51,365 bases of DNA from Bradyrhizobium oropedii (GCF_020889685.1 NZ_JACMYO010000044.1:1-51365), one strand, 5' to 3'. Shown: positions 1 to 9,210, counted from the stretch's first letter. Program-made: numbers and translations. The notes: generated from the letters alone by a model not told the origin.

Positions 1-182
1 CATCCGGCGGCCAGACCAGCGCGCTCGGCGCGACCGGCGCAGGCGGCGGCGCGCTTGAGGCCATCAACGGCAACAGCGTGGCCACCGGCATTTTCAGCTT
101 CACCTCGTCGGTCTCGTCATCGGGCAACGGGCCGACCGGCGCGACCACGGGTACCACGCTCATCTCAACCGTCACTCCCTGA
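1..182 (+). CDS. C-terminal end of an unidentified Gly/Ser/Thr-rich protein (5' truncated by window)
   Basis: An open frame enters from the left edge (first full codon at base 3) and stops at TGA 180-182. The visible 59 residues are very rich in Gly, Ala, Ser and Thr and end in LISTVTP. There is no recognisable domain. The composition resembles tails of secreted or surface proteins, but no function can be assigned. It lies 129 bases upstream of the Wzc-like gene on the same strand, so it could belong to the same export cluster. The frame is uninterrupted and the stop is followed by a real intergenic gap, which is why I call it coding. Confidence 0.5.
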   Translation, partial: SGGQTSALGATGAGGGALEAINGNSVATGIFSFTSSVSSSGNGPTGATTGTTLISTVTP

Positions 183-274
183 GCGGGCCTCCGATCGCCA
201 ATGGAGAACTCTCTGCAGCAGTGCGCTTCGGTGTCGGCGGCGGGACGCTTCGCAGGATCATTGGAGGCCGCGAG

Positions 275-292
275 GGCAGGATCCATCCTGCC
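275..292. promoter_or_regulatory. 18-bp palindrome upstream of the Wzc-like gene
   Basis: GGCAGGAT and ATCCTGCC form a perfect 8-bp inverted repeat separated by CC, ending 19 bases before the start codon at 312. It could be an operator or an mRNA hairpin in the leader. No U-tract follows, so it is not an intrinsic terminator. The role is unknown. Confidence 0.3.
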
Positions 293-311
293 GGCGCGGC
301 GATAGGACGAG

Positions 312-2585
312 ATGCTTCAGCGCAACCAGATCTCACCGTCTGTCGATCTGAGAAATCGTCCGGCCGAATTGCCGTCGCTGGCGGAAACGTTCGATGCCTT
401 CGTCACCTATCTGCTCCGGCAGTACTGGGTCATCCTCGGTACCGCCGGGCTCTGCCTGTTCGGCGGCATCTGCTACCTCGCGACGGCGGCGCCGAGCTAT
501 ACCGCGCTTGCCACGATGATCATCGACACCCGAAAATTCCAGGCCTTCCAGCAGCAATCGCCGGTGAGCGAACTCCCGGTCGATTCCTCCGCGGTCGAGA
601 GCCAGGTCGAAATTCTCAAGTCGGAGAACGTGGCGCTTGCTGTGATCCGCGACCTCAAGCTCAACGAGAATCCGGAATTCATCGGCTCCAGGGCCGGCGC
701 GGCAGGAGCGGTGCTGGATTTCGTGACCGGCCTGTTTGCCGGCAGCGCGCCGCCCAACGAGTTCGACCGGACCCGGCGCGCGGTCCGCAGCTTCCAGAAG
801 CAGCTCGATGTCCGCCGCCGCGGCATGACCTATGTCATCGAGGTCAGCTTCCGCTCGTTCGATCCGGAGCGCGCGGCGCAGATCGCCAACGCCGTCGCCG
901 ACGCCTACATCGTCGACCAGCTCGATTCCAAGTACCAGGCGACGCGCCGCGCCAGCGTCTGGCTGCAGGACCGCATCCAGGAGCTGCGCACGCAGGCATC
1001 CAATGCCGAGCGCGCCGTGCTCGACTACAAGAAGACCAACAACATCGTCACGTCCAGCGGCAAGCTGCTCAACGAGCAGCAGCTCGGCGAGCTCAACACG
1101 CAGCTGCTCCATGTGAAGTCGCAGGTCACCGACGCCAAAGCCAAGCTCGACCGCATCGAGGCGGTGGTGAAAGGCGGCGTCCCCGACGCGACGGTCGCCG
1201 ATACGCTGAACAACCAGGTCATCACCAAGCTGCGCACCCAATATCTCGAGCTCGCCAACCGCGAGGCCGACTGGTCGTCGCGCTATGGCTACAATCATCT
1301 GGCCGCCGTCAATCTGCGCAACCAGATGCGCGAGATCCAGTCGTCGATCATCGACGAGCTGAAGCGGCTCGCCGAAAGCTACAAGAGCGACTACGCGATC
1401 GCCCTGCAGCGCCAGAACGAGATCGAGCGTGCCGTGAACGATTCGGTGTCGCAGTCGCAGTCCACCAACCAGGCGCAGGTCACGCTGCGCGAGCTCGAGA
1501 GCTCGGCCCAGACCTACCGCTCGCTCTATAACAACTTCCTGCAGCGCTACATGGAGAATGTGCAGCAGCAGTCGTTCCCGGTCAGCGAGGCGCGGGTGAT
1601 CACCCGTGCTTCGCGTCCCCTCAGCAAGAGCCATCCGCAGACCTTAGTCGTGCTGGCGCTCTCGGTGCTCGGCGGCCTGGTCGCCGGGCTCGGGCTCGGC
1701 GTGTTGCGCGACCTCTATGACCGGGTATTCCGTACCGCTGAAATGGTCGAGACCATCCTCGACGCCGATTGTGTCGCCATCGTTCCCCGCGTCTCGCCGA
1801 GCCAGCTCAAGCCGCCGGTGGCCGGTCGCCCCAATCTGCCGGTCGGCCCGCGCACCATCCGGCGCGGCGACGAGCCGGTGCTGTGGGCGGCGATCGATTC
1901 GCCGTTCTCGCGGTTCTCGGAGGCGATCCGCTCGATCAAGGTCAATGCCGACCTCAATGTCACCAAGCCGTCGAAGATTCTTGGCCTGACCTCGGCGCTG
2001 CCCAACGAGGGCAAGTCGACGCTGGCCTTCGTGTTCGCGCAGCTGGTCGCCCAGAGCGGGGCGCGCGTGCTGCTGGTCGATTGCGACCTGCGCAATCCCT
2101 CGCTCAGCCGAAAGGTCGCCGCGAACGCCGAGCGCGGCATTCTCGACGTGCTGTCGAACAATGCGACATTGCATGATGTGCTGTGGCGCGATCCGGAGAC
2201 CGGCCTTGCTTTCCTGCCGGGCGCCACACGGTCGCGCATCGCGCATTCGCACGAGGTGCTGGCCTCCGACCAGATGAAGGATTTCATCGACGCGGTTCGG
2301 GGGCAGTATGACTACGTGATCGTCGATTTTCCGCCGTTGACGCCGGTGGTCGATGTCCGCATCACCGCGCACTTCGTCGATTCCTTCGTGTTCATCGTGG
2401 AGTGGGGCAAGACCCAGGTGCAGGTGGTCGAGCGCGCGCTACGCAGCGCGCGGGCGGTCAACGAGAACCTGCTCGGCGTCGTGCTCAACAAGGCCGATAT
2501 CGCCGCGATGAGCCGCTATAGCGGCTATGGCGGCAAGAACTACTATTACAACTCGCATTATGGACGATATGGCTACACCGAGTGA
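312..2585 (+). CDS. Wzc/GumC-type polysaccharide co-polymerase with BY-kinase domain
   Basis: This is an inner-membrane polysaccharide co-polymerase fused to a cytoplasmic bacterial tyrosine kinase (757 aa). It would control chain length and export of a Wzy-dependent polymer. The N-terminal Wzz domain is bounded by membrane segments near residues 39-59 and 444-465, with a long coiled-coil-rich periplasmic part between. The kinase domain has Walker A PNEGKST (564-570, Lys568), Walker A' LLVDCDL (Asp590/Asp592) and Walker B VIVDF (Asp672). The last 23 residues contain eight tyrosines, the expected autophosphorylation cluster. It is the first gene of a tightly packed set leading to the polymerase and flippase genes. 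No Wza partner or cognate phosphatase is in the window. Confidence 0.95.
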   Translation: MLQRNQISPSVDLRNRPAELPSLAETFDAFVTYLLRQYWVILGTAGLCLFGGICYLATAAPSYTALATMIIDTRKFQAFQQQSPVSELPVDSSAVESQVEILKSENVALAVIRDLKLNENPEFIGSRAGAAGAVLDFVTGLFAGSAPPNEFDRTRRAVRSFQKQLDVRRRGMTYVIEVSFRSFDPERAAQIANAVADAYIVDQLDSKYQATRRASVWLQDRIQELRTQASNAERAVLDYKKTNNIVTSSGKLLNEQQLGELNTQLLHVKSQVTDAKAKLDRIEAVVKGGVPDATVADTLNNQVITKLRTQYLELANREADWSSRYGYNHLAAVNLRNQMREIQSSIIDELKRLAESYKSDYAIALQRQNEIERAVNDSVSQSQSTNQAQVTLRELESSAQTYRSLYNNFLQRYMENVQQQSFPVSEARVITRASRPLSKSHPQTLVVLALSVLGGLVAGLGLGVLRDLYDRVFRTAEMVETILDADCVAIVPRVSPSQLKPPVAGRPNLPVGPRTIRRGDEPVLWAAIDSPFSRFSEAIRSIKVNADLNVTKPSKILGLTSALPNEGKSTLAFVFAQLVAQSGARVLLVDCDLRNPSLSRKVAANAERGILDVLSNNATLHDVLWRDPETGLAFLPGATRSRIAHSHEVLASDQMKDFIDAVRGQYDYVIVDFPPLTPVVDVRITAHFVDSFVFIVEWGKTQVQVVERALRSARAVNENLLGVVLNKADIAAMSRYSGYGGKNYYYNSHYGRYGYTE

Positions 2586-3411
2586 GATACGCGGTGAAAT
2601 GCCCCGGCGCGCCGCCATCTGGCTTGCGCGCGGCTTCCTGGCCGCGCTCGCGTGCTCGTCGGTCACCTGGGGCGCGACCACCTTGCCGGCCTTTGTGGAG
2701 CAGACCCGGCTGGATGGCGCCGGCGACCTGATCCTGCGTAACGTGCCGGTCAGCGACGCCGAGCTCGGTGACCTCGGTCCACTGCTGTCGCGCGCCGCGG
2801 CGCGATCCGATTGCATGCCTGCAAGCGATCGCAGCGCGGCAGTGATCCGGCTGCGGCTTGCCGAGAACGCGCTCGTGTCCGGCGATCAGGTCGACGCCCG
2901 GATGGGCGAGCTCGACACGGCTGTCCGCAAGGCACTCGGCTGCGCACCGGCCGATCCCTATCTTTGGCTGGTGCTGTTCTGGCTTCGCAACACCAGGCAG
3001 GGTCTGAACGACGCCAATTTCGACCTGCTGCGGATGTCGTACCGGCTTGGCCCGAATGAAGGCTGGATCGTCGTCAAACGCAGCGCCATGGCGCTCGCCA
3101 TGTTTGATGCGCTGCCGCCCGACCTTTCGGCCGAGGTCGTTGCCGAGTTCGCGCGTCTCGTGAAGACGGAGCTCTACACCGAGGCGATCGATCTCCTGAA
3201 GGGACCGGGCTGGGTGCACCGGGACAGGCTGCTGGCCGGCCTTGCGGCAGTTCCGCAGCGGAACGTCGACATCCTGACCAAGACCATGGCCGACATTGGA
3301 TACGATCTCGATCGACGCTCGCCGGCGGAACGGCGCAATCTGCAGCGTGAATCGAACGACCGCGGCGACGAGCTTGCCCGAATGCCGCCGGAGGCGAGAG
3401 CTAGACCATGA
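2569..3411 (+). CDS. Unidentified helical protein with N-terminal signal/anchor, co-operonic with the Wzc-like gene
   Basis: I do not recognise this protein (about 280 aa). The N-terminus has a basic stretch (MPRRAAIW...) followed by a hydrophobic segment, which looks like a signal peptide or anchor. The remainder is rich in amphipathic helices and Ala/Leu spacing reminiscent of TPR-like solenoids, without a clean repeat. Starts at 2560, 2569 and 2599 are all possible. I chose 2569 because a GGA lies just upstream; it overlaps the end of the Wzc-like gene. The stop overlaps the next ATG by 4 bases, implying translational coupling. From position it probably assists periplasmic steps of assembly or export, but that is inference from context only. 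Confidence 0.75.
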   Translation: MATPSEIRGEMPRRAAIWLARGFLAALACSSVTWGATTLPAFVEQTRLDGAGDLILRNVPVSDAELGDLGPLLSRAAARSDCMPASDRSAAVIRLRLAENALVSGDQVDARMGELDTAVRKALGCAPADPYLWLVLFWLRNTRQGLNDANFDLLRMSYRLGPNEGWIVVKRSAMALAMFDALPPDLSAEVVAEFARLVKTELYTEAIDLLKGPGWVHRDRLLAGLAAVPQRNVDILTKTMADIGYDLDRRSPAERRNLQRESNDRGDELARMPPEARARP

Positions 3412-4160
3412 CGATGGAATTCAGCGTCGGACGACACAACGCGCATTATGAGGGCGTCTATTCGGCGCAGGAGCGCGACTGGCGCCGCGTCTGCGCGGTC
3501 GATAAGGCGGATCACATCGCCGGCTTGCTCGGCGCCTGCGCAGCCAAAATCGGCAGCGTGCTCGAGGTCGGTTGCGGCACCGGCGCGGTGCTGGCGCGGC
3601 TGTCGGCGATCGGTGTCGGCCGCGATTTCACCGGCATCGACGTCATCGATCCCGCGACCAATCTGGAGACCGACGGCGCTGCCCAGGCACCGTTCCGCTG
3701 GTCGAGCTATGACGGTGCGACGATCCCGTTCGCCGATGGAACGTTCGACCTCGTCTATGCCAGCCACGTGCTGGAACACGTGCCCGAACCGCGCGCATTG
3801 CTTTACGAGCTCGCCCGCGTCTCGCGGGACTTCATCTATGTCGAGGTGCCCTGCGAATTGCACGCGCGGACCAGTCGCGGGGCGCTGCAATCGACGCTCG
3901 GCATCGGCCATATCAATTTCTACACGCCCGATACGTTTCGGCTGCTACTGGAGACCGTGGGGCTTAAGGTCAAGGACTTCGGCACCTGGGACCACAGCCT
4001 GCCGGTGCATACGTTCCACACCTCGCATATAAAGGGGCTCGCCAAGAGCATCGTGCGGAAGTCGTTGCTGTCGGTCGGCTCGGGGCTTGCGACCCGGCTT
4101 GCGACGTATCATTGCGGGGCGATCTGCCGGCACGACGCGGCGCTGCCACGGGACCGATAA
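3408..4160 (+). CDS. Class I SAM-dependent methyltransferase
   Basis: This 250-aa protein has a class I (Rossmann) methyltransferase core. Motif I VLEVGCGTG starts near residue 51, and DLVYASHVLEHV follows as the motif IV/post region typical of the Methyltransf_11/23 type. The acceptor is probably a sugar or lipid-linked intermediate of the polysaccharide, since it sits between the co-polymerase-linked gene and a glycosyltransferase. The start overlaps the previous stop (ATGA) and the next gene begins 3 bases after its stop, so it belongs to the same operon. Substrate cannot be deduced. Confidence 0.88.
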   Translation: MTMEFSVGRHNAHYEGVYSAQERDWRRVCAVDKADHIAGLLGACAAKIGSVLEVGCGTGAVLARLSAIGVGRDFTGIDVIDPATNLETDGAAQAPFRWSSYDGATIPFADGTFDLVYASHVLEHVPEPRALLYELARVSRDFIYVEVPCELHARTSRGALQSTLGIGHINFYTPDTFRLLLETVGLKVKDFGTWDHSLPVHTFHTSHIKGLAKSIVRKSLLSVGSGLATRLATYHCGAICRHDAALPRDR

Positions 4161-4163
4161 GCC

Positions 4164-5279
4164 ATGGCCCCGCGTGTGGTGGTCTTCAACAACATGATCA
4201 CACCCTACACGAACCGGCTCTACAACGAGCTGGTTGACCGTGGGCTGGATCTCGCCGTGCTGTCCTGCACCGCGCAGGAGGCCGACCGCTTCTGGGCCGG
4301 AACGTTCACGCCGCGCTACACCACGCGCACGGTGCCCGGCATATCGATCCCACTGTCGCGGTCGCGTCACACCCATCTCAACATCGGGATCGGGCGAGCG
4401 TTGAACGCGCTCGCGCCGGACCTGCTGTTCGTCAACGGGCTCTATCCCTCGATGCTGGCGGGCGCGGCCTGGGCGCGTGCCAACGGCAAGGCGCTTGCGC
4501 TCACCATCGACGGCTGGCGCGAGACGATGCCAGATACGGCCTATCATCGGCTGGCACGGCCATGGCTGCTGCGGCAGTGCGACGCGGTCATCTGCTGCAG
4601 CGACAAGGGCAGGGCCTACTTCCGCGATCAGGGCGTTCGCGACGATGATCTGTTCGTGGTGCCGCTGGTGCCGGCATGGGATCCGCCGGCGACCGTGCCT
4701 ACCTTCCACGACCGTCCATTTCACCTGCTCTGGTGCGCCCGCATCAATGACGACGCCAAGAATGCCATCTTTTTCGAGAACGTTGCCATCGCGCTTGGGC
4801 GGATCGTGCCGGGGCTCAAGGTGCGCGTGGTCGGGTCCGGCGCCGCCGAGCAGCGCATGCTGGCGCGATTTGGCGAGGCCGGCATCGACGTCAGCCACGA
4901 CAGCTATGTGCCGTGGCAGGCGATATCTGAAGTCTATCTGCAATCCCGGCTGCTGCTGTTGCCCTCGCTGCTGGAGCCGTGGGGGCTCGTGTGCAACGAG
5001 GCCTTGCAGTGCGGCGTTCCTTGCCTGGTGTCGCCCCATGTCGGGGCGGGTGGCGAATTGGTACGCGACAGCGACAACGGCCATGTTTGCGCGCTCGATA
5101 AACAGATGTGGGTCGACGCTGCGCGCGGCCTGCTCGAACATCCCACGCGCTGGGAGACGATGTCGGAGCGGGCCGGGCAAAGCGTGCGACGCGATGCGCT
5201 TGCCGACTCCGCTGCGCGCTTCACGGCCGCGATCGATCATCTCCTGAGCGCGCCGGTCCGGCAGGAGGCCGTGCCATGA
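4164..5279 (+). CDS. Family 4 glycosyltransferase
   Basis: This is a GT-B fold glycosyltransferase of 371 aa, expected to transfer a sugar from a nucleotide donor to a lipid-linked repeat unit at the cytoplasmic face. The C-terminal half carries the GT4 retaining-enzyme EX7E pattern in SLLEPWGLVCNEAL, followed by GVPCLVS and a GGELV loop. The N-terminal half has the acceptor-domain pattern FNNMITPYTNRLYNEL. Its ATG lies 3 bases after the methyltransferase stop, and its stop overlaps the polymerase start (ATGA). Sugar specificity is unknown. Confidence 0.9.
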   Translation: MAPRVVVFNNMITPYTNRLYNELVDRGLDLAVLSCTAQEADRFWAGTFTPRYTTRTVPGISIPLSRSRHTHLNIGIGRALNALAPDLLFVNGLYPSMLAGAAWARANGKALALTIDGWRETMPDTAYHRLARPWLLRQCDAVICCSDKGRAYFRDQGVRDDDLFVVPLVPAWDPPATVPTFHDRPFHLLWCARINDDAKNAIFFENVAIALGRIVPGLKVRVVGSGAAEQRMLARFGEAGIDVSHDSYVPWQAISEVYLQSRLLLLPSLLEPWGLVCNEALQCGVPCLVSPHVGAGGELVRDSDNGHVCALDKQMWVDAARGLLEHPTRWETMSERAGQSVRRDALADSAARFTAAIDHLLSAPVRQEAVP

Positions 5280-6568
5280 TCGGCCGATGGTGGTGGCGAA
5301 CCGATGTCTTTCTGCACGCCTATCTGGTGATGGTGCTCGGCTGCATCTATTTCCTGTTCAATTTCGTCGAGGGCATCTCCTTCGCGGAACGGGCCGGCGA
5401 ATCCACGCTGTTCCGCGTCGCGTGGCTGCTGCTCTATGTCCTGCTGATGCTGCACATCGCGGTCGATCGGAAGCGCTTCGGCCTGCTGATGCTGCAATCG
5501 CATCTCTATCTGACATTCACTGCCTTCGCGCTGGTGTCGCTGGCGCTGAGCGCCGACCCCGCGGGCTCGTCGGTCAAGTTTGCGATGTATCTGCTCACCA
5601 CGATGTTCTCGGCGTGGGTCGTGGTGAACTGCCCGGTCGATCGCCTCGTCGACACCCTGTTCCGGATCGGGATCGTGGTGTTGATCGTTCACGTCGTGCT
5701 GTTTCCGGTGATCGGCTCTCAATGGGATTACGACCCGCTGCATCGGCCGACCGTGCTCGGGACCCAGGCCTATGCCGGCGTGTTCGGCCATAAAAATCTC
5801 GCGGGCGCCTTCTTCGGCCTCATGGTGCTGATCTGCTTCGTGCGCATGCTGGCGGGGCCACGCCGGCAATTCGGCTGGTCGCTGCTACTGATGGGATGTC
5901 ATCTCTTTGCGCTCGCCGCGGCCGGCGCCGCAGGACCGTTGATCAGCATGTTGACCGCTCTCGCGGTCACTTTTGGGCTGCTGCTGGTGGTGCTCGGGCA
6001 CAGAGGGGCTGCGTCGATCTACTGGCTTTGCCTCGCCTTTGTTGCACTCGTCGTGTTTGCCGTGCCGAGCGACGAGTTGTACGGGTTGGTCGGCCGCAGC
6101 GGAAACCTGACCGGCCGCTCGTTCCTCTGGTCGGTCTGGCCATATTTCTTCTGGCAACATCCCTGGCTCGGCTACGGCTTTTCGGGCTTCTTCAACGAGC
6201 TGCCGAACTCGCCGGCGAACGAACTGACCAGCATGGCGCCGTGGAATACCGAGTTCGGTTCGTTCGAGAATTCCTATCTCGACGCCTTCCTCCAGTTCGG
6301 CCTGCTCGGCGGCGCGCTCTATATACTGCTGCTGGCGCGGGCGCTATGGAACAGCATCGTCTTCACGTTCGAACGGAAGGGAACGTACTGGCTGGTGCCG
6401 TTCGCGATGCTGCTGTTCGTCGTGATCGCGTCCGCCAACGACTCCAGTCAGCTGCTGCACAATTATTTCGGCTGCGTGCTGGTGTTCTGGTGCTATTTCG
6501 GCCCGGAGGCGAGGCTGCAGATGGCGCCGCGGCGGGCGTTCACCAGACTGCGTGTGAGTGAAGCGTGA
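5276..6568 (+). CDS. Wzy-like O-antigen/exopolysaccharide polymerase or ligase
   Basis: This 430-aa integral membrane protein has about 10-12 hydrophobic segments and the Wzy_C/O-antigen-ligase signature region. FGHKNLAGAF lies near residue 170, and a large loop contains GRSFLWSVWPYF and WLGYGFSGFF (near 296). It would polymerise lipid-linked repeat units in the periplasm. Position between a GT and a flippase favours polymerase over ligase. The frame is open further upstream, but the ATG at 5276 overlaps the previous stop by 4 bases, and sequence 5' of it lacks the family pattern. The stop overlaps the flippase GTG by 4 bases. Confidence 0.9.
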   Translation: MIGRWWWRTDVFLHAYLVMVLGCIYFLFNFVEGISFAERAGESTLFRVAWLLLYVLLMLHIAVDRKRFGLLMLQSHLYLTFTAFALVSLALSADPAGSSVKFAMYLLTTMFSAWVVVNCPVDRLVDTLFRIGIVVLIVHVVLFPVIGSQWDYDPLHRPTVLGTQAYAGVFGHKNLAGAFFGLMVLICFVRMLAGPRRQFGWSLLLMGCHLFALAAAGAAGPLISMLTALAVTFGLLLVVLGHRGAASIYWLCLAFVALVVFAVPSDELYGLVGRSGNLTGRSFLWSVWPYFFWQHPWLGYGFSGFFNELPNSPANELTSMAPWNTEFGSFENSYLDAFLQFGLLGGALYILLLARALWNSIVFTFERKGTYWLVPFAMLLFVVIASANDSSQLLHNYFGCVLVFWCYFGPEARLQMAPRRAFTRLRVSEA

Positions 6569-7884
6569 GTGCGTTGACCGACAGGTTGGATCGCGTCGCG
6601 GCCCAGACCCGGGTCGTCGCTGCGGCGAGCGGAGCTCTCCGTCGGCTGCGGCGCGCCGGCGGCAACGTTGCGCTCGGCCTGATCGATCAGGCGCTGCTCA
6701 GCGGCTCCGCCTTCGTGCAGACGATCGTGCTTGCCAATGTGCTCGATATCGTTTCGTTCGGCCGGTTCAGCGTCGCCTGGTCGTTCTCGATCCTGATCGA
6801 GGCGGTCTTTCTGCGCGGCATGTTCGACGACGGCTTGCCGGCGACTGCGCATCGCATCCCGAGATCGCGATGGCCGCAGCTGCGGCTCGGCCTTTATCTG
6901 TCGTCGCTGCTCGTCTCGGCGGGGCTTGGTCTGCTGCTGGTGGTTGCGGGGCTGGTGATGGTGACGATCGGCGGAGATGCAGGTGGGCTCGTGATCGCGA
7001 CCGGCCTCGCGATCCCGGCGGTTCGGCTGCAGAGCATGTTCCGCCGCATCTGCTATCTCGACGGGCGGCTGCCGCGCGCGCTGGCGTCCTCGCTGACCTA
7101 TTGCGTTGTGCTGGTCGCTTCGGCCGGGTTGATGATCGTCCTCAAGCTCACCGGCGCAGCGGCGGCGATGGCGTGCATCGCGATCTCCGCAGCTGTCGCC
7201 GGCAGCTTGATGCTGTGCTACACGCGCGAGCTGGCCTGGCCGCAAGCCAGGATCTTCCGCGGCTCGCTGCGGCGGCTGTTCCGGAACGGCCGCTGGTTCG
7301 TCGCGACCTCGCTCACCTACTGGATCGGCAGTATCGGGCTGATCCCGGTCTGTGGTGCTCTCATCGGACTCGACGCCAGCGCGTCGTTGCGGATCCTGCT
7401 CCTAGTCTTCGCACCGCTCAGCCAGTTCTGCGCGACGATGTTCTCGGTCCGCTTGCCGGAGATCGCGGCCGAGCTGCGCGCCGGCCGGCGCAGCACGGTC
7501 ACTGCGGCCGCGCGCGAAAATGCCCTGCTGCTCGGCTCGATCGCAGCCGCCTATGGCGCGGCGGTGATGCTGCTCGGCCAGCGCATTCTCGCGTTCGTCA
7601 TCCACGGACAGACCTATGACATCGGCACCGGTAGCCTTGCCCTGATGGGAATTGCGATGGGGCTCGATGCGGTATGGCTCGGCCTCGCGCTGCCGCTGTT
7701 TGCGACCGGCAGGCCGCAGCGGTTCATGCTGAGCCGGATCGCCGGGCTCGTCGCGCTGTGCTGCGTGCTGCCGTTTGCGGCGCAAGCCTGGCAGGTGATG
7801 GGCGCGGTTGCGGCGATGGTCGCCTCCAGCGGGGCGTCGGTGATCACGGTCGTGCTGACCAATTCGGCGCGGAAGCAGGCATGA
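6565..7884 (+). CDS. Wzx-like polysaccharide flippase (MOP superfamily)
   Basis: This polytopic membrane protein (439 aa) has about 12 predicted membrane segments and the N-terminal pattern of MOP/Wzx exporters: a helix around GLIDQALLSGSAFVQTIVLA followed by FGRFSVAWSF. It would translocate undecaprenyl-linked repeat units across the inner membrane for the adjacent Wzy-like enzyme. The start is GTG at 6565, inside the 4-base overlap GTGA with the polymerase stop. The downstream methyltransferase starts at the flippase stop (ATGA). Confidence 0.88.
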   Translation: MSALTDRLDRVAAQTRVVAAASGALRRLRRAGGNVALGLIDQALLSGSAFVQTIVLANVLDIVSFGRFSVAWSFSILIEAVFLRGMFDDGLPATAHRIPRSRWPQLRLGLYLSSLLVSAGLGLLLVVAGLVMVTIGGDAGGLVIATGLAIPAVRLQSMFRRICYLDGRLPRALASSLTYCVVLVASAGLMIVLKLTGAAAAMACIAISAAVAGSLMLCYTRELAWPQARIFRGSLRRLFRNGRWFVATSLTYWIGSIGLIPVCGALIGLDASASLRILLLVFAPLSQFCATMFSVRLPEIAAELRAGRRSTVTAAARENALLLGSIAAAYGAAVMLLGQRILAFVIHGQTYDIGTGSLALMGIAMGLDAVWLGLALPLFATGRPQRFMLSRIAGLVALCCVLPFAAQAWQVMGAVAAMVASSGASVITVVLTNSARKQA

Positions 7885-8507
7885 GCAACGACGTACCCGG
7901 CCGCGCGCTCTCGAAGCTGCATATCGGCGCCTTCAATTGCGGCATCGAGGGCTGGATCAACACCGACATCACGATGCATCTGTGGATCGCGCGCCTGCCG
8001 TTCGCGGCGAAGGCGCTGCATCTTGCGGGCCTGCTGAGCGATTCCCGCTATGCCGAGCATCAGCAAGGCAAGTTCGCCGGGCTCCGCTACATGGACCTCA
8101 CCAGGCCGCTGCCGTTCGCGGATGGCAGCCTCTCGGCGGTGTTCAGCGCGCATGTGTTCGAGCACCTGTTTCCCGATGAGGTCGAGCGGCTGGCGCGGGA
8201 GATCGCGCGGGTGCTGGCGCCGGGCGGCGTGTGCCGCATCGTTGTCCCCGACATGGAGAGGATCGTCGCGCTCTACGATCCGGCCGCACCGCAGGCCTTC
8301 CTCAAGGGCGTGTTCGAGGTCGAACGCCGCAAGGAGGCCGCCTTCGCGCATCACTGGGGCTATACCCGTGCGTCGCTGGCGGTGCTGTTCCGCGACGCGG
8401 GGTGCGCGGAGACCCATACAAGGGCCTATCGCGAGGGCATCTGTCCCGACATCGATCGGCTCGACAATCGCCCGGACGAGTCGATCTTCTTCGAGGCCAT
8501 CAAGTAG
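7881..8507 (+). CDS. Methyltransferase-like protein (short class I type)
   Basis: This 208-aa protein is of the predicted SAM-dependent methyltransferase type found in polysaccharide clusters. The first strand reads KLHIGAFNCGIEGWINTDI, a variant of the GCG..GW.N.D motif I. It is followed by LPFADGSLSAVFSAHVFEHL and LAPGGVCRIVVPD. The ATG at 7881 overlaps the flippase stop; the longer open frame starting upstream runs through flippase sequence and is not used. Target is unknown; a sugar residue of the repeat unit is most likely. Confidence 0.82.
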   Translation: MSNDVPGRALSKLHIGAFNCGIEGWINTDITMHLWIARLPFAAKALHLAGLLSDSRYAEHQQGKFAGLRYMDLTRPLPFADGSLSAVFSAHVFEHLFPDEVERLAREIARVLAPGGVCRIVVPDMERIVALYDPAAPQAFLKGVFEVERRKEAAFAHHWGYTRASLAVLFRDAGCAETHTRAYREGICPDIDRLDNRPDESIFFEAIK

Positions 8508-8520
8508 CAGGAGACGGATA

Positions 8521-9192
8521 GTGCTCGGCGCGATTCAAGCCCGATTTTCCAGTGCAGCGCGCCAGCGGCGCGGCGAGTTCCTCGTCCGCACGGTGAACCT
8601 TCCGCTGGATGCGAAAATCCTCGATCTCGGCGGCGGCACCGGCCGGCACATTCGTGCGATCCTGCCTCGCCATACCGACATCACGGTTTGCGACATCTCG
8701 GCGGACGATTTGAAGGCTGCGCGTGAGCGTTTCGGCTTCAAGACGGTGCTGCTGCAGGAGACCGAGCGCCTGCCGTTCGACGACCAGGCGTTCGATTTCT
8801 GCTTCTGCTCGTCGGTGATCGAACATGTCACCGGGCCGAAGCAGGACGTCGTGACGATCGAGAGCGACGCGGATTTTCTGAATGTCGCGCGCGAGCACCA
8901 GAACCGCTTTGCCGGTGAGATCTCGCGGGTTGCGAAATCGTTCTACGTGCAGACGCCGTATCGCTACTTTCCGGTCGAGAGCCATACCTGGCTGCCTGGC
9001 CTCATCGTGCTGCTGCCGCGGCGACTGCAAATCGCACTGATCGCAGTGTTCAACCGCTTCTGGTTCAAGCGGACCGCGCCCGATTGGCATCTGTTCGACT
9101 GGCGCGAGATGACGGAAACGTTTCCGGATGCGAAGATCTACCGCGAGCGCTATCTCGGCATGACCAAATCGCTGATGGCGATCAAGGCGTGA
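8521..9192 (+). CDS. SAM-dependent methyltransferase
   Basis: Motif I is KILDLGGGTGRHI near residue 33. The later core shows LPFDDQAFDFCFCSSVIEHV and a C-terminal DWHLFDWREM segment. The start is GTG at 8521 with AGGAG seven bases upstream (8509-8513), which fits much better than an in-frame start further 5' that would run through the preceding methyltransferase. At 223 aa it is a normal length for the family. It is the last gene of the forward operon and converges on a minus-strand methyltransferase. It may modify the polymer or its lipid-linked precursor. Confidence 0.85.
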   Translation: MLGAIQARFSSAARQRRGEFLVRTVNLPLDAKILDLGGGTGRHIRAILPRHTDITVCDISADDLKAARERFGFKTVLLQETERLPFDDQAFDFCFCSSVIEHVTGPKQDVVTIESDADFLNVAREHQNRFAGEISRVAKSFYVQTPYRYFPVESHTWLPGLIVLLPRRLQIALIAVFNRFWFKRTAPDWHLFDWREMTETFPDAKIYRERYLGMTKSLMAIKA

Positions 9193-9210
9193 GGCAGGCA
9201 TCCGCCTGCC
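9193..9210. terminator. Hairpin between convergent methyltransferase genes
   Basis: GGCAGGC (9193-9199) and GCCTGCC (9204-9210) form a perfect 7-bp stem with loop ATCC in the 21-base gap between two convergent genes. There is no U-tract on either side, so it is at best a weak bidirectional terminator or a 3'-end stabilising hairpin. Confidence 0.35.

Noticed and set aside
221..1531. Plus-strand 436-codon frame overlapping the Wzc-like gene
   Set aside because: It is an Arg/Ala/Gly-rich off-frame reading of the co-polymerase without domain or RBS.
333..1634. Long minus-strand open frame (433 codons) opposite the Wzc-like gene
   Set aside because: It is the antisense shadow of a well-supported gene in GC-rich DNA; it has no domain and an Arg/Leu/Gly-rich composition.
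5108..5275. 56-codon N-terminal extension of the polymerase frame
   Set aside because: It overlaps the GT4 gene, has arginine-rich non-membrane composition, and the ATG at 5276 sits in a typical ATGA overlap.
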